Below, piece after piece: positions 6,711 through 14,917 of a stretch of DNA of 64,000 bases. The notes beneath the pieces were generated by a model, which worked only from the letters and a program-made list of their open reading frames with translations, searched no databases and had not been told where the DNA came from. The translations under genes were made by a program, and so were the position numbers. The DNA is taken from contig NZ_JANFNG010000024.1 in NCBI RefSeq assembly GCF_024436035.1, positions 26,169 to 90,168 on the forward strand, written 5' to 3'. Every line of letters starts with the position of its first letter. Within the stretch, counting starts at the first letter, position 1. This stretch comes from Streptomyces humicola (GTDB lineage Bacteria; Actinomycetota; Actinomycetes; Streptomycetales; Streptomycetaceae).

Positions 6711-9700
6711 ATGGAGGATCTCTTCGCGGAACTGCGCGGCCGTGACGGCCACCGTCAACTGGACGAGGACCGGCTGCCGGATCTCAAGCCGCAGCCGGAG
6801 CGGCGTCACGAACCGTTCCCGCTCACCGACATCCAGCAGGCGTATCTGATCGGCCGGCACAAGGGCCTGGAACTGGGCGGCATCTCCAGCCAGTACTACC
6901 TGGAGTTCGACTGTCCCGGTCTCGACGTGGACGGGCTGACCAGGGCTCTGCGGAAGGTCGTCGCCCGGCACGAGGCGCTGCGCACCGTGGCCGGGTCCGA
7001 CCAGACGCAGCGGATCCTCGCCGACGACGAGCTGGAGTCGTATCTCATACGCACCACGGATCTGCGCGGCCGGCCCGCCGGGGAGCAGACGGCGGAGGTG
7101 GAGCGGATCCGCGCCGAACTGACGGAGCAGGTGCTGCCGGTGGACCGGGCACCGCTCTTCGACATCCGCGCCACGCTGCTCGACGGCGACCGCGTGCGGC
7201 TCCACCTGGCCATGGACCTGCTCTACCTCGACATGCGCAGCCTCTTCCGGCTGCTGGAGGAGTGGCGCCGGTACTACGACGACCCGGCGTGGCGGCCGGA
7301 GCCGCTGGAGCTGTCGTTCCGCGACTACGTGCTGGCGCAGGAGGAGCTGCGCGGCGACAGCCTGGGCCGGGAGGCCGCCGCGTACTGGGCGGACCGCCTG
7401 GACACGCTGCCACCCGCGCCCGAGCTGCCGCTGGCCGCGGCGCCCGAGCAGCTCGGCACCCCGCGGTTCGTACGGCACCGGGCGGTGCTTGCCCCGGAGC
7501 GCTGGGAGACGCTGCGGGCGGCGGCCGACCGGCACGGGCTGACCCCGTCGGGAATGCTGCTCGCGGCGTACGCGGAGGTGGTGCGGACCTGGTCGCGGCG
7601 GCAGGAGTTCACCCTGACCGTCACCCAGTTCCACCGGCTCGGGCTGCACCCGCAGGTCGAGGAGATCATGGGCGACTTCCTCTCGCCGGGCCTGCTCGCC
7701 GTCGGCGGGCGGCCCGAGGAGACGTTCGGGCAGCGGGCGAAGGACCTGCAGCGGCGGCTCCTGGAGGACCTGGCGCACTCCACACACGGCGGCATCCGGG
7801 TCCTGCGCGACCTGGCACGCCGGAGGGACGACGGCCGGGCGTCGATGCCAGTGGTCTTCTCCAGCACGCTCGGCGGCGGGGAGGGCGTGCCCCAGGCCAG
7901 GGCCCTGGAGTCGTTCGGGGAGCTGGTGCACGACCACAGCCGGACGCCGCAGGTGTGGCTGGAGAACCAGATCCTGGAGGTGAACGGCAGGCTCTGCGTC
8001 AAGTGGAACGCGGTCGAGGGCCTCTTCCCACAGGGGACGCTGGAGGCCATGTTCGACGCGTACGTTGCGTTGCTGGAGCGGCTGGTGGACGACGAGTCGG
8101 TGTGGGGCGCCACCCGCGGGATCGTGCCCCTGCCGTCCGCACAGGCCGAGGAGCGGGAGCGAGCCAACGCCACGGCCGAGGACATCCCGTCGGCGCTGCT
8201 GCATGAGCTGGTTGCCGCCGCGGCCCGGCGCCGCCCCGACGCGGTGGCGGTAATCACGCCCGGCGCGGGGACCACGTACCGTCAACTGACCCAGGCCGCA
8301 CACCGGATCGCGCACCGGCTGCTGCTCAGTCCCGGTGCCGGGCCGAACCAAATCGTCGCGGTGTCGATGCGTCCGGGAGCCGCCCAGATCTCCGCGCTGC
8401 TCGGGGTGCTGCACACCGGTGCCGCGTATGTGGCCATCGACCCGGAGCTGCCCGAGGAGCGGCGGCTGAAGCTGCTGGCCCGCAGTTCCGTACGGGCCGT
8501 GGTGACCGAGCCGGACCTGCGTGACGCGCTGCGCTGGCCGGAGGGCGCCCAGGTGGTGACCCCGCAGGACGAGGCCACCCTGGAGTGTTCCACCGAGGCG
8601 CCCGAGCGCCGGCAGGGCCATGACGACCTGGCGTACGTGATCTTCACCTCGGGCTCCACGGGCGAACCGAAGGGCGTGATGATCACCCACCGGAGCGCCG
8701 CCAACACCGTGCAGGACATCAACCGACGCTTCGGCGTCGGCGAGGAGGACCGGGTGATGGCACTCGCCCCCACCGGTTTCGACCTGTCGGTGTACGACAT
8801 CTTCGGCGTCCTGGGCGCCGGCGGCACCGTCGTCGTGCCGGACCCGGCGCGCGGCAACGACATCGCGCACTGGTCACAGCTCATCAGCCGCTACGGCGTG
8901 ACCATCTGGAACAGCGTGCCCGCGCCGATGCGCATGTGGATCGACTCACTCGGCGACGGGGGCGTCCCGCGCGGCTGCCGGCTGCGGCTGGCCCTACTGA
9001 GCGGCGACTGGATCCCGGTGGACCTGCCGACTCGGATCCGGGAGAAGATCCCCGCGATGCGGGTGATCAGCCTGGGCGGCGCCACGGAGGGCTCGATCTG
9101 GTCGATCCACCACCCGATCGAGACCGTGCGGCCGGAGTGGTCGAGCATCCCGTACGGCGAGCCGCTGGCCAACCAGACCATGCATGTGTTCAACCAGTGG
9201 CTCGAGCCGTCCCCCGTCGGGGTCACCGGCGAGATACACATCGGCGGAACCGGCGTGGCCCAGGGGTACCTGGGCGACCCCGAGCGCACCGCTGAACGCT
9301 TCCTGATCCACCCGGTCACCGGGGAGCGCATCTACCGGACCGGCGATCTCGGCCGGTACCTGCCCGGCGGCGACATAGAGATCCTGGGCCGCGAGGACTT
9401 CCAGGTGAAGATCAATGGCTACCGGGTCGAGCTGGGCGAGATCGAGGCCGCCCTCATCCGCCAGCCGGGGGTGCGCACCGCGCTCGTCACCGCGCCCGCC
9501 CACGCCCGTACCGGACAGCGGCAGATCGCCGCGTACGTGGTGCCCGACGCCGGGGCGGACCCGGACCCGGCCGCGCTGCGGGAGGCGCTGGCGTCCCTGC
9601 TGCCCGGCTACATGGTGCCCAGCCGCTTCCTGACGCTGGAAACCCTGCCCCTGACGGCGAACGGGAAGATCGACCACAAGGCACTTCCCATGCCGTGGAA

Positions 9701-9989
9701 CGACGACTCCGACACCGGCGACGGCCGCACGGCGCCCCGCAGCCGGCTGGAGGAGCGGCTCTTCGCCCTCTGGTCGCAGCAACTCGGCCACAGCGACTTC
9801 GGTGTGGAGGAGGGCTTCTTCGACATCGGCGGCGACTCCCTGCACGCCGTCGGCCTGCTCGCGCTGCTGCGCGCGGAGTTCGGCATCGGCGCCGACGCGG
9901 AGCAGGAGATGGTCGAAGGGCTGTTCATGAACGCCTCGATCGCATCGTTCGCCGAACTGATCGCATCCGTCGAGGAGTCCGCAGCGTGA
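6711..9989 (+). CDS. hlmE: Nonribosomal peptide synthetase, Cy-A-T, cysteine-activating (HlmE-like)
   Basis: A 1092-aa NRPS from ATG 6711, with AAAAGGGG upstream. The N-terminal heterocyclisation domain begins FPLTDIQQAYLIGRH and carries the Cy motif DxxxxDxxS as DLLYLDMRS (about residue 170), in place of the HHxxxDG of condensation domains. The adenylation core has YVIFTSGSTGEPKGV. Its pocket reads D-L-Y from FDLSVYDIF, N from WNSVPAP, L-S from LALLSGD and L-I-W from SLGGATEGSIW, matching the cysteine code DLYNLSLIW. The C-terminal carrier has FFDIGGDSLHAV. This domain order and specificity equal the holomycin synthetase, which makes Cys-Cys. The next gene overlaps it by 4 bp (GTGA). Confidence 0.95.
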   Translation: MEDLFAELRGRDGHRQLDEDRLPDLKPQPERRHEPFPLTDIQQAYLIGRHKGLELGGISSQYYLEFDCPGLDVDGLTRALRKVVARHEALRTVAGSDQTQRILADDELESYLIRTTDLRGRPAGEQTAEVERIRAELTEQVLPVDRAPLFDIRATLLDGDRVRLHLAMDLLYLDMRSLFRLLEEWRRYYDDPAWRPEPLELSFRDYVLAQEELRGDSLGREAAAYWADRLDTLPPAPELPLAAAPEQLGTPRFVRHRAVLAPERWETLRAAADRHGLTPSGMLLAAYAEVVRTWSRRQEFTLTVTQFHRLGLHPQVEEIMGDFLSPGLLAVGGRPEETFGQRAKDLQRRLLEDLAHSTHGGIRVLRDLARRRDDGRASMPVVFSSTLGGGEGVPQARALESFGELVHDHSRTPQVWLENQILEVNGRLCVKWNAVEGLFPQGTLEAMFDAYVALLERLVDDESVWGATRGIVPLPSAQAEERERANATAEDIPSALLHELVAAAARRRPDAVAVITPGAGTTYRQLTQAAHRIAHRLLLSPGAGPNQIVAVSMRPGAAQISALLGVLHTGAAYVAIDPELPEERRLKLLARSSVRAVVTEPDLRDALRWPEGAQVVTPQDEATLECSTEAPERRQGHDDLAYVIFTSGSTGEPKGVMITHRSAANTVQDINRRFGVGEEDRVMALAPTGFDLSVYDIFGVLGAGGTVVVPDPARGNDIAHWSQLISRYGVTIWNSVPAPMRMWIDSLGDGGVPRGCRLRLALLSGDWIPVDLPTRIREKIPAMRVISLGGATEGSIWSIHHPIETVRPEWSSIPYGEPLANQTMHVFNQWLEPSPVGVTGEIHIGGTGVAQGYLGDPERTAERFLIHPVTGERIYRTGDLGRYLPGGDIEILGREDFQVKINGYRVELGEIEAALIRQPGVRTALVTAPAHARTGQRQIAAYVVPDAGADPDPAALREALASLLPGYMVPSRFLTLETLPLTANGKIDHKALPMPWNDDSDTGDGRTAPRSRLEERLFALWSQQLGHSDFGVEEGFFDIGGDSLHAVGLLALLRAEFGIGADAEQEMVEGLFMNASIASFAELIASVEESAA

Positions 9990-11662
9990 CCACCACACCT
10001 GATCCCGTCGCGGCGGTCCGCGAGTGGGAGTACGTGATCGTCGGAGCTGGCTCGGCCGGAGCCGTGACCGCCGCCCGTCTCGCCGCCCGGGACTCCGGGA
10101 ACGTCCTGCTGCTGGAGGCCGGCTGCGACCAGCCATGCCCCCGGGACCGGGCCCACCCCCTGGCCGACGCCGGCCGGCTCGTGCTGGCCGGCTACAACTG
10201 GGACTACCGGGCCAACCTGCGCACCAGCAGCCGCTTGGAGGACCTGGTCCGGGACGCCGACCCCGCCGGCGCCCTGGGCCGTACCGGAGAACCGGACGCC
10301 ACGGGAGCCGCCGGCGGCCGGACGGCGGCCCGGGCCCTGTGGGAACGCTTCCCGTACCAGCTCGGCAAGGTCGTCGGCGGCGGCTCCGCCGTCAACGGCG
10401 CCATCGCCCTGCGCGGGCTGCCCCGCGACTTCGCCGCCTGGGAGGCGTACGGCAACCCGGACTGGTCGTGGGAGCGGGTGCTGCCGTTCTACAAGGACAT
10501 CGAGAACGACACCGACTTCCCCGGCCACCTCCACGGCGACAGCGGCCCGCTGCCGATCCGCCGCACCCCGCACGACCAGGTGCACGAACTGGACGCGGCG
10601 TTCTGGCAGGAGTGCAACCGGCAGGGCGTCGCCGACCTGCCGGACCTCAACGCGGGCGACGGGGCCGGGGTCGGCCCGATCCCCGGCAACTCGGTGGACG
10701 GCGAACGCGTGGACGCCGCCACCGCGTTCCTCGCCGGCGCCCGCGACCTGCCCAACCTCCGTCTGCGCACCGGGGTGCGGGTCACCCGGGTGCTGTTCGA
10801 GAAGAACCGGGCCATCGGCGTGGAGGCCGAGACGGACGGCCGGCTCACCACGATCCGGGCGCGGCACGTCGTGCTCAGCGCTGGGGCCGTCGGCACCCCC
10901 GTCATCCTCCAGCGCTCGGGCGTCGGCGGCGCCGGGCTGCTCCGCGCGCTGGGCATCACCCCCGCGGTGGTGGACCTGCCCGGGGTGGGCCGGGACCTGG
11001 TGGACCACCCCTCGGTCGTCATCTGGTCCCAGCCAGCCGACGGGGTGTGCACGCCGGGCCTGCCCTGGCGGCAGGTCGCGGCCCGGATGAGCAGCGGCTT
11101 CGACGACGACGTGGACATCCAGGTGGGGCTGCTCAACAACGTGGAGAGCCACACCATCCCCGGCTTCGCGGACCGCCTCGGCTGGCCGCTGGTCGTGGGC
11201 GCCTCGGTGATGCTGATGCGCCCGCGCTCCCGGGGCCGGGTCTTCCTCGACAGCGCCGACCCGTACGCCGCGCCCGTCATCGAACTGGGCCTCGGCACCG
11301 ACCCCGAGGACGTGGAGCGACTCTGCCACGGCGTGCGCCGGGCCTGGAGCTTCCTGCGCTCTGACGGCCTGGCGAGCCGGCTGACCCGGACCCAGTTCTG
11401 GAGCGACCGGATGGTCGCCAGCGACGGGGTGGTGCGCAGCGGTGTCCGCCACATCATGAACCCCGGCTGGCACGCGGCCGGTTCGTGCCGGATGGGGCCG
11501 GAGACCGACCCGTGGGCAGTCGCCGACCAGGAGGGCCGGGTGCACGGCACGGAAAACCTGCGGATCGCCGACGCCTCGCTCTTCCCGACGATCCCCAGCG
11601 CGCCCACCAACCTGACCACCCTGATGCTGGCCGAGAAGCTGGCCCGGAGCACGAAGGAGTGA
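9986..11662 (+). CDS. hlmD: GMC-family FAD-dependent oxidoreductase (HlmD-like)
   Basis: A 558-aa flavoprotein whose GTG overlaps the NRPS stop, so translation is probably coupled. The FAD-binding motif YVIVGAGSAGAVTAARLA is at residues 14-31, the GMC signature region is GKVVGGGSAVNGAIALRG, and the active-site histidine motif is NPGWHAAGSCRMG near residue 495, followed by LRIADASLFPTIPSAPTN. GMC enzymes oxidise alcohols; here the likely substrate is the carrier-bound or released Cys-Cys intermediate, one of several two-electron oxidations needed to build the bicyclic ene-dithiol. A GMC-type enzyme occupies the same place beside the NRPS in the holomycin cluster. Nothing appears truncated. Confidence 0.9.
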   Translation: MTTTPDPVAAVREWEYVIVGAGSAGAVTAARLAARDSGNVLLLEAGCDQPCPRDRAHPLADAGRLVLAGYNWDYRANLRTSSRLEDLVRDADPAGALGRTGEPDATGAAGGRTAARALWERFPYQLGKVVGGGSAVNGAIALRGLPRDFAAWEAYGNPDWSWERVLPFYKDIENDTDFPGHLHGDSGPLPIRRTPHDQVHELDAAFWQECNRQGVADLPDLNAGDGAGVGPIPGNSVDGERVDAATAFLAGARDLPNLRLRTGVRVTRVLFEKNRAIGVEAETDGRLTTIRARHVVLSAGAVGTPVILQRSGVGGAGLLRALGITPAVVDLPGVGRDLVDHPSVVIWSQPADGVCTPGLPWRQVAARMSSGFDDDVDIQVGLLNNVESHTIPGFADRLGWPLVVGASVMLMRPRSRGRVFLDSADPYAAPVIELGLGTDPEDVERLCHGVRRAWSFLRSDGLASRLTRTQFWSDRMVASDGVVRSGVRHIMNPGWHAAGSCRMGPETDPWAVADQEGRVHGTENLRIADASLFPTIPSAPTNLTTLMLAEKLARSTKE

Positions 11663-11664
11663 CC

Positions 11665-12414
11665 GTGCAGCCTGTATCCAGCTCCCCGGTGCGGCTCTAC
11701 TGCTTTCCGCACGCCGGGGCGACCTCGCTGGTCTACCGGGGCTGGCAACCGCTGGGCGAGCCGCACCTGTCGGTCCGGGGCGTGGACGCGCCGGGCCGCG
11801 GGACGCGCCGCCGGGAGCGCAAGGCTGCCGGCTTCCACGCCCTGGTGCGGTCCATGGCCGAGCAGGTGGTGGCCGACCTGCTGGCCGAGCGGGAGCGGAC
11901 GCCCGGCCTGCGCTGGGCGACCTTCGGGCACAGCTTCGGCGCGACGATGAGCCTGGCGGTGGCCGCCGCGGTGGCCCGCCAGGCGGGTGCGGCGCCGGTA
12001 CGGGCCGTGCTGTCCGGGGCGGTGCCGCCCCGGCTCCAGCGGCCCGGCGAGCTGCTGGCCTCCGTAACCGACGAGGAACTACTCACCCGGACCGCCGCCG
12101 ACGGGGGGACGCCGCCCGCGGTGCTGGCCGACCCGACGATGAGCCGCATCCTGCTGCGGATGCTCCGGGAGGACGATGCCGTGCGGGCCGAGTTCGCCCA
12201 GGAGGCCGCCGGGCTGCGAGTGGACTTCCCGCTCACCCTGATCGCCGCCCAGGAGGATGTGCATGCCCCGCCGGAGAAGGTCTGGCCGTGGTCCGCGCAC
12301 AGCTCGGCCCAGACCTGCCGGGTGGGGATCGAGGGCGGTCACTTCGCGGCTGTACAGAACCCCAAGGACACCCTGACGATCATCGCCGACGCCACCGGCG
12401 CCGGGGAGAGGTGA
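11665..12414 (+). CDS. hlmC: Type II thioesterase (HlmC-like)
   Basis: An alpha/beta hydrolase of 249 aa. It begins with RLYCFPHAGATSLVYRGW, typical of type II thioesterases of NRPS and PKS clusters. The nucleophile elbow GHSFG puts the catalytic Ser near residue 90, and a C-terminal GGHFAAVQNP supplies the histidine. GTG 11665 follows GAAGGAG by 6 nt; a GTG at 11659 overlapping the previous stop is the alternative. It may edit mis-loaded carriers or release the intermediate from the single-module synthetase, which lacks its own thioesterase domain. It is part of the tightly packed operon 6711-13561. Confidence 0.9.
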   Translation: MQPVSSSPVRLYCFPHAGATSLVYRGWQPLGEPHLSVRGVDAPGRGTRRRERKAAGFHALVRSMAEQVVADLLAERERTPGLRWATFGHSFGATMSLAVAAAVARQAGAAPVRAVLSGAVPPRLQRPGELLASVTDEELLTRTAADGGTPPAVLADPTMSRILLRMLREDDAVRAEFAQEAAGLRVDFPLTLIAAQEDVHAPPEKVWPWSAHSSAQTCRVGIEGGHFAAVQNPKDTLTIIADATGAGER

Positions 12415-12418
12415 CCGC

Positions 12419-13561
12419 ATGGCGCGCAAGCGGTACGAGGCGGAGCACGAGCAGTTCCGGGACGCGTGCCGGGAGTTCCTGACCCGGGAGGTGGTGCCGT
12501 ACCACGCCCAGTGGGAGCGGAATGGCATCGTCGACCGCGAAGTGTGGCGCAAGGCCGGGAGTGCGGGGCTGCTCGGCATCGGCGTGGACCCCGAGTACGG
12601 CGGGGGCGGCGAGCCCGACTTCCGCTACCCGGCGGTGTTCGCGCAGGAGATCATGTGGGCCCGGGCGACGGCGCCGGGGTTCGTGGCGCACAACGACGTC
12701 ATCGCCGGCTACCTGGCCCAGCGGACCACCGACGAGCAGCGCAAGCGGTGGCTGCCCGGGCTCTGTTCGGGCGAGCTGATCGCGGCGATCGCGATGAGCG
12801 AGCCCGACGCGGGCTCCAACGTCGCCGACATCCGCACTACCGCGGTCCGCGACGGGGACTCCTATGTCCTGGGTGGGCAGAAGACGTTCATCACCAACGG
12901 CGAGAACGCCGACGTCGTCGTGGTGGCCGCCAAGACCGCCCCCGAGCGCGGTGCCCAGGGCATCAGCCTGCTGGTGGTGGAGCGCGGCACGCCGGGTTTC
13001 ACCCGGGGTCGGCGGATGGAGAAGCTGGGCTGGCACGCCAGCGACACCTGCGAGCTGTTCTTCGACGACTGCCGGGTGCCGGCGGAGAACCTGATCGGCA
13101 AGGAGAACGCCGGGCTGGCCTACCTGATGGCGGGGCTGCCCCGGGAGCGGCTGAGCATCGCGACGGTGGCGGTGGGCGCGGCCGAGCGGATGCTGGCGGA
13201 CACCCTGGAGTATGCGCGGACCCGGCAGGTGTTCGGCCAGGCCATCGGCAGCTTCCAGCACAACCGGTTCCAGCTCGCGACGATGGACACCGAACTGACC
13301 ATCGCGCAGGTCTTCCTGGACCACTGCGTCACGGAACTCAACGCCGAGCGGCTGTCGGTGACGGACGCCGCGAAGGTGAAGTGGTGGACGACGGAGTTGC
13401 AGGTGGACATCGCCAACCGGTGTCTGCAGATCCACGGCGGTTACGGCTATCTGAAGGAAAGCGCGATCTCCCGGGAGTGGGCCAACAGCCGGGTGCAGAC
13501 AATCTACGGCGGTACGACGGAGGTGATGAAGGAGCTGATCGGCCGCTCCCTCGGCCTGTGA
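12419..13561 (+). CDS. hlmB: Acyl-CoA dehydrogenase-like flavoenzyme (HlmB-like)
   Basis: A 380-aa protein four bases after the thioesterase stop. Family landmarks are AIAMSEPDAGSNVADIRTTA, GQKTFITNGENADVVVVAAK, GWHASDTCELFFDDCRVP, RQVFGQAIGSFQHNRFQLA and the C-terminal IHGGYGYLKESAISR...IYGGTTEVMKE. The Glu found in IYEGT of medium-chain enzymes is Gly here. The Glu of PRERLSIA aligns with the catalytic base of isovaleryl-CoA dehydrogenase, so activity is likely retained. In the holomycin pathway an acyl-CoA dehydrogenase introduces an alpha-beta double bond into the cysteinyl thioester; the same is expected here. It is the last gene of the operon before a strong terminator. Confidence 0.92.
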   Translation: MARKRYEAEHEQFRDACREFLTREVVPYHAQWERNGIVDREVWRKAGSAGLLGIGVDPEYGGGGEPDFRYPAVFAQEIMWARATAPGFVAHNDVIAGYLAQRTTDEQRKRWLPGLCSGELIAAIAMSEPDAGSNVADIRTTAVRDGDSYVLGGQKTFITNGENADVVVVAAKTAPERGAQGISLLVVERGTPGFTRGRRMEKLGWHASDTCELFFDDCRVPAENLIGKENAGLAYLMAGLPRERLSIATVAVGAAERMLADTLEYARTRQVFGQAIGSFQHNRFQLATMDTELTIAQVFLDHCVTELNAERLSVTDAAKVKWWTTELQVDIANRCLQIHGGYGYLKESAISREWANSRVQTIYGGTTEVMKELIGRSLGL

Positions 13562-13632
13562 CCCGCGCTCCGCCCCGCTGGAGCGGCACATCACGACCGC
13601 CCATCGGTAGGCGGCACCGCCCCGCCGCGCCA

Positions 13633-13667
13633 CGGCACCGTCCGCCCGTCTCCGGCGGACGGTGCCG
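13633..13667 (+). terminator. Terminator of the NRPS operon
   Basis: A perfect 14-bp stem, CGGCACCGTCCGCC (13633-13646) against 13654-13667 with a 7-nt loop, lies 72 nt after the acyl-CoA dehydrogenase stop. It probably ends the 6711-13561 transcript. Confidence 0.8.
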
Positions 13668-13730
13668 GCGTGTGCCTCGGAGGACGCCGAGTGCGGGGGA
13701 GCGGGCGCGGTCCGAAAACGGCACCCGCTG

Positions 13731-13759
13731 TTGCCAATTGCGGGACAGGCCGGTGTAAT
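13731..13759 (+). promoter_or_regulatory. Promoter of the XRE-cupin gene, probably giving a leaderless mRNA
   Basis: TTGCCA (13731-13736) and TGTAAT (13754-13759) are spaced by exactly 17 nt. The GTG start at 13766 lies 7 nt after the -10 box, where transcription would begin, and no Shine-Dalgarno sequence precedes it. Leaderless messages are common in Streptomyces. Confidence 0.55.
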
Positions 13760-13765
13760 GGCGGC

Positions 13766-14368
13766 GTGGAACAGTCCCCGACTATCGCCCAGGCCCTCTC
13801 CGAGGTCGGTCCCCGGCTCAAGCGGCTGCGCACCGACCGCGGTGTCACCCTTACCGCGCTGTCGGGGGCCACCGGAATCTCCAAGAGCACGCTGTCGCGC
13901 CTGGAGGCGGGCCAGCGCCGTCCCAGTCTGGAACTGCTGCTGCCCATCACCCAGGCCTACCAGGTGCCCCTCGACGAGCTGGTAGGCGCCCCGGAGGTGG
14001 GCGATCCGCGTGTCCGGCTGAAGCCGCACCGGGTGAACGGCAACACCGTGCTGCCGCTGACCCGCCAGCCTGGTCCGCTGCAGAGTTACAAAATGGTCCT
14101 GCCAGCCAGCCGCAAAACCCCGGAGCTGTGCACCCACGAGGGGTACGAGTGGCTGTACGTGCTCTCCGGGCGGCTGCGTCTCATCCTGGCCGACCACGAC
14201 CTGGTGCTGGGCCCCGGCGAGGTGGCCGAGTTCGAGACCCGGCTGCCGCACTGGTTCGGCAGCACCGGCGAGGGCCCGGTCGAGGTCCTGAGCCTCTTCG
14301 GCCGCCAGGGCGAGCGAATGCACGTACGGGCCCGTCCGACAGCCCGCACGCCGGTCTCAGGCACGTGA
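13766..14368 (+). CDS. XRE-family regulator with C-terminal cupin domain
   Basis: A 200-aa protein starting at GTG 13766. The helix-turn-helix covers residues 15-70 (LKRLRTDRGVTLTALSGATG, ISKSTLSRLEAGQRRPSLEL). The C-terminal half is a cupin: THEGYEWLYVLSGRLRLIL with the conserved E/H ligand positions and LGPGEVAEFETRLPHWFG. Such MerR-like-sized XRE-cupin proteins sense small ligands. It sits between the biosynthetic operon and the dithiol oxidase gene, so it is a candidate pathway-specific or housekeeping regulator; many Streptomyces carry unrelated paralogues. The mRNA is probably leaderless. Confidence 0.85.
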   Translation: MEQSPTIAQALSEVGPRLKRLRTDRGVTLTALSGATGISKSTLSRLEAGQRRPSLELLLPITQAYQVPLDELVGAPEVGDPRVRLKPHRVNGNTVLPLTRQPGPLQSYKMVLPASRKTPELCTHEGYEWLYVLSGRLRLILADHDLVLGPGEVAEFETRLPHWFGSTGEGPVEVLSLFGRQGERMHVRARPTARTPVSGT

Positions 14369-14449
14369 ACCGGGGCGGGCGTGGAATCGAGGCTTCGTCG
14401 GTCCGTGACGTACACCCGGGGCAGGGTCTGCCAGTTGGCGGTCGTGCCG

Positions 14450-14766
14450 GCCGGGTCCTGGGCGGTCGGGTGGTGGCGGTGCAGGGTGCCTGCCGACAGG
14501 CCGGCGCCGAGCGAGACGACTGCTGCCACGGCACCCGGCCGATGGATTCGATGCCGAGTCGGCCCCGATCGCCGACGCAAAGCAGTGGCGCCGGTGTGAT
14601 GCGGAGCCGCATCGACGAGACGCTGGTGGCGGCCGGCCAGAGTCGGCACGTCACCGGCGAGGACGAACACCCGGGTTGACGAGGAACCCGGCCAGGCCAC
14701 CAGGAACACCAGCAGCACCGTGGGCGCCTGGGACGCCGGCGGCCCGGCGAGGGCCACGTAGGTCAC
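14450..14766 (-). pseudogene. Decayed fragment of an MFS transporter C-terminus
   Basis: On the minus strand, pieces such as TVLLVFLVAWPG, VFVLAGDVPTLAG and AVAAVVSLGAGLSAGTLHRHH resemble the last third of an AraJ/Cmx-type MFS protein, where an LxGDAPTLAG segment is common. The pieces only line up if the frame changes at least once near the middle, and no N-terminal part is present. I read it as an exporter remnant. It may instead be noise in high-GC frames. Confidence 0.35.
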
Positions 14767-14917
14767 GAGTGCTCCCGCGGCACCCGTGTACAGCGTGCCG
14801 AACCCGGGGGACGCGGGAACCCGGGAGACCCGCGGAACCCCTCCCCACGAGGCGACGTCAGGCGCGCGGAGGGAACCCGCGCAATCCCTGGCGACGAGGG
14901 GACGTCAGGCGCGTGGG

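Noticed and set aside
6642..8870. A 742-codon minus-strand frame opposite the NRPS
   Set aside because: Low-complexity composition (Gly/His/Gln/Val-rich) and complete overlap with the Cy and A domains show it is a shadow.
14854..14913. Direct repeat GACGTCAGGCGCG flanking the end of the dithiol oxidase gene
   Set aside because: Two copies of 13 bp in a very GC-rich, repetitive stretch are not clearly above background, and no associated element is visible.
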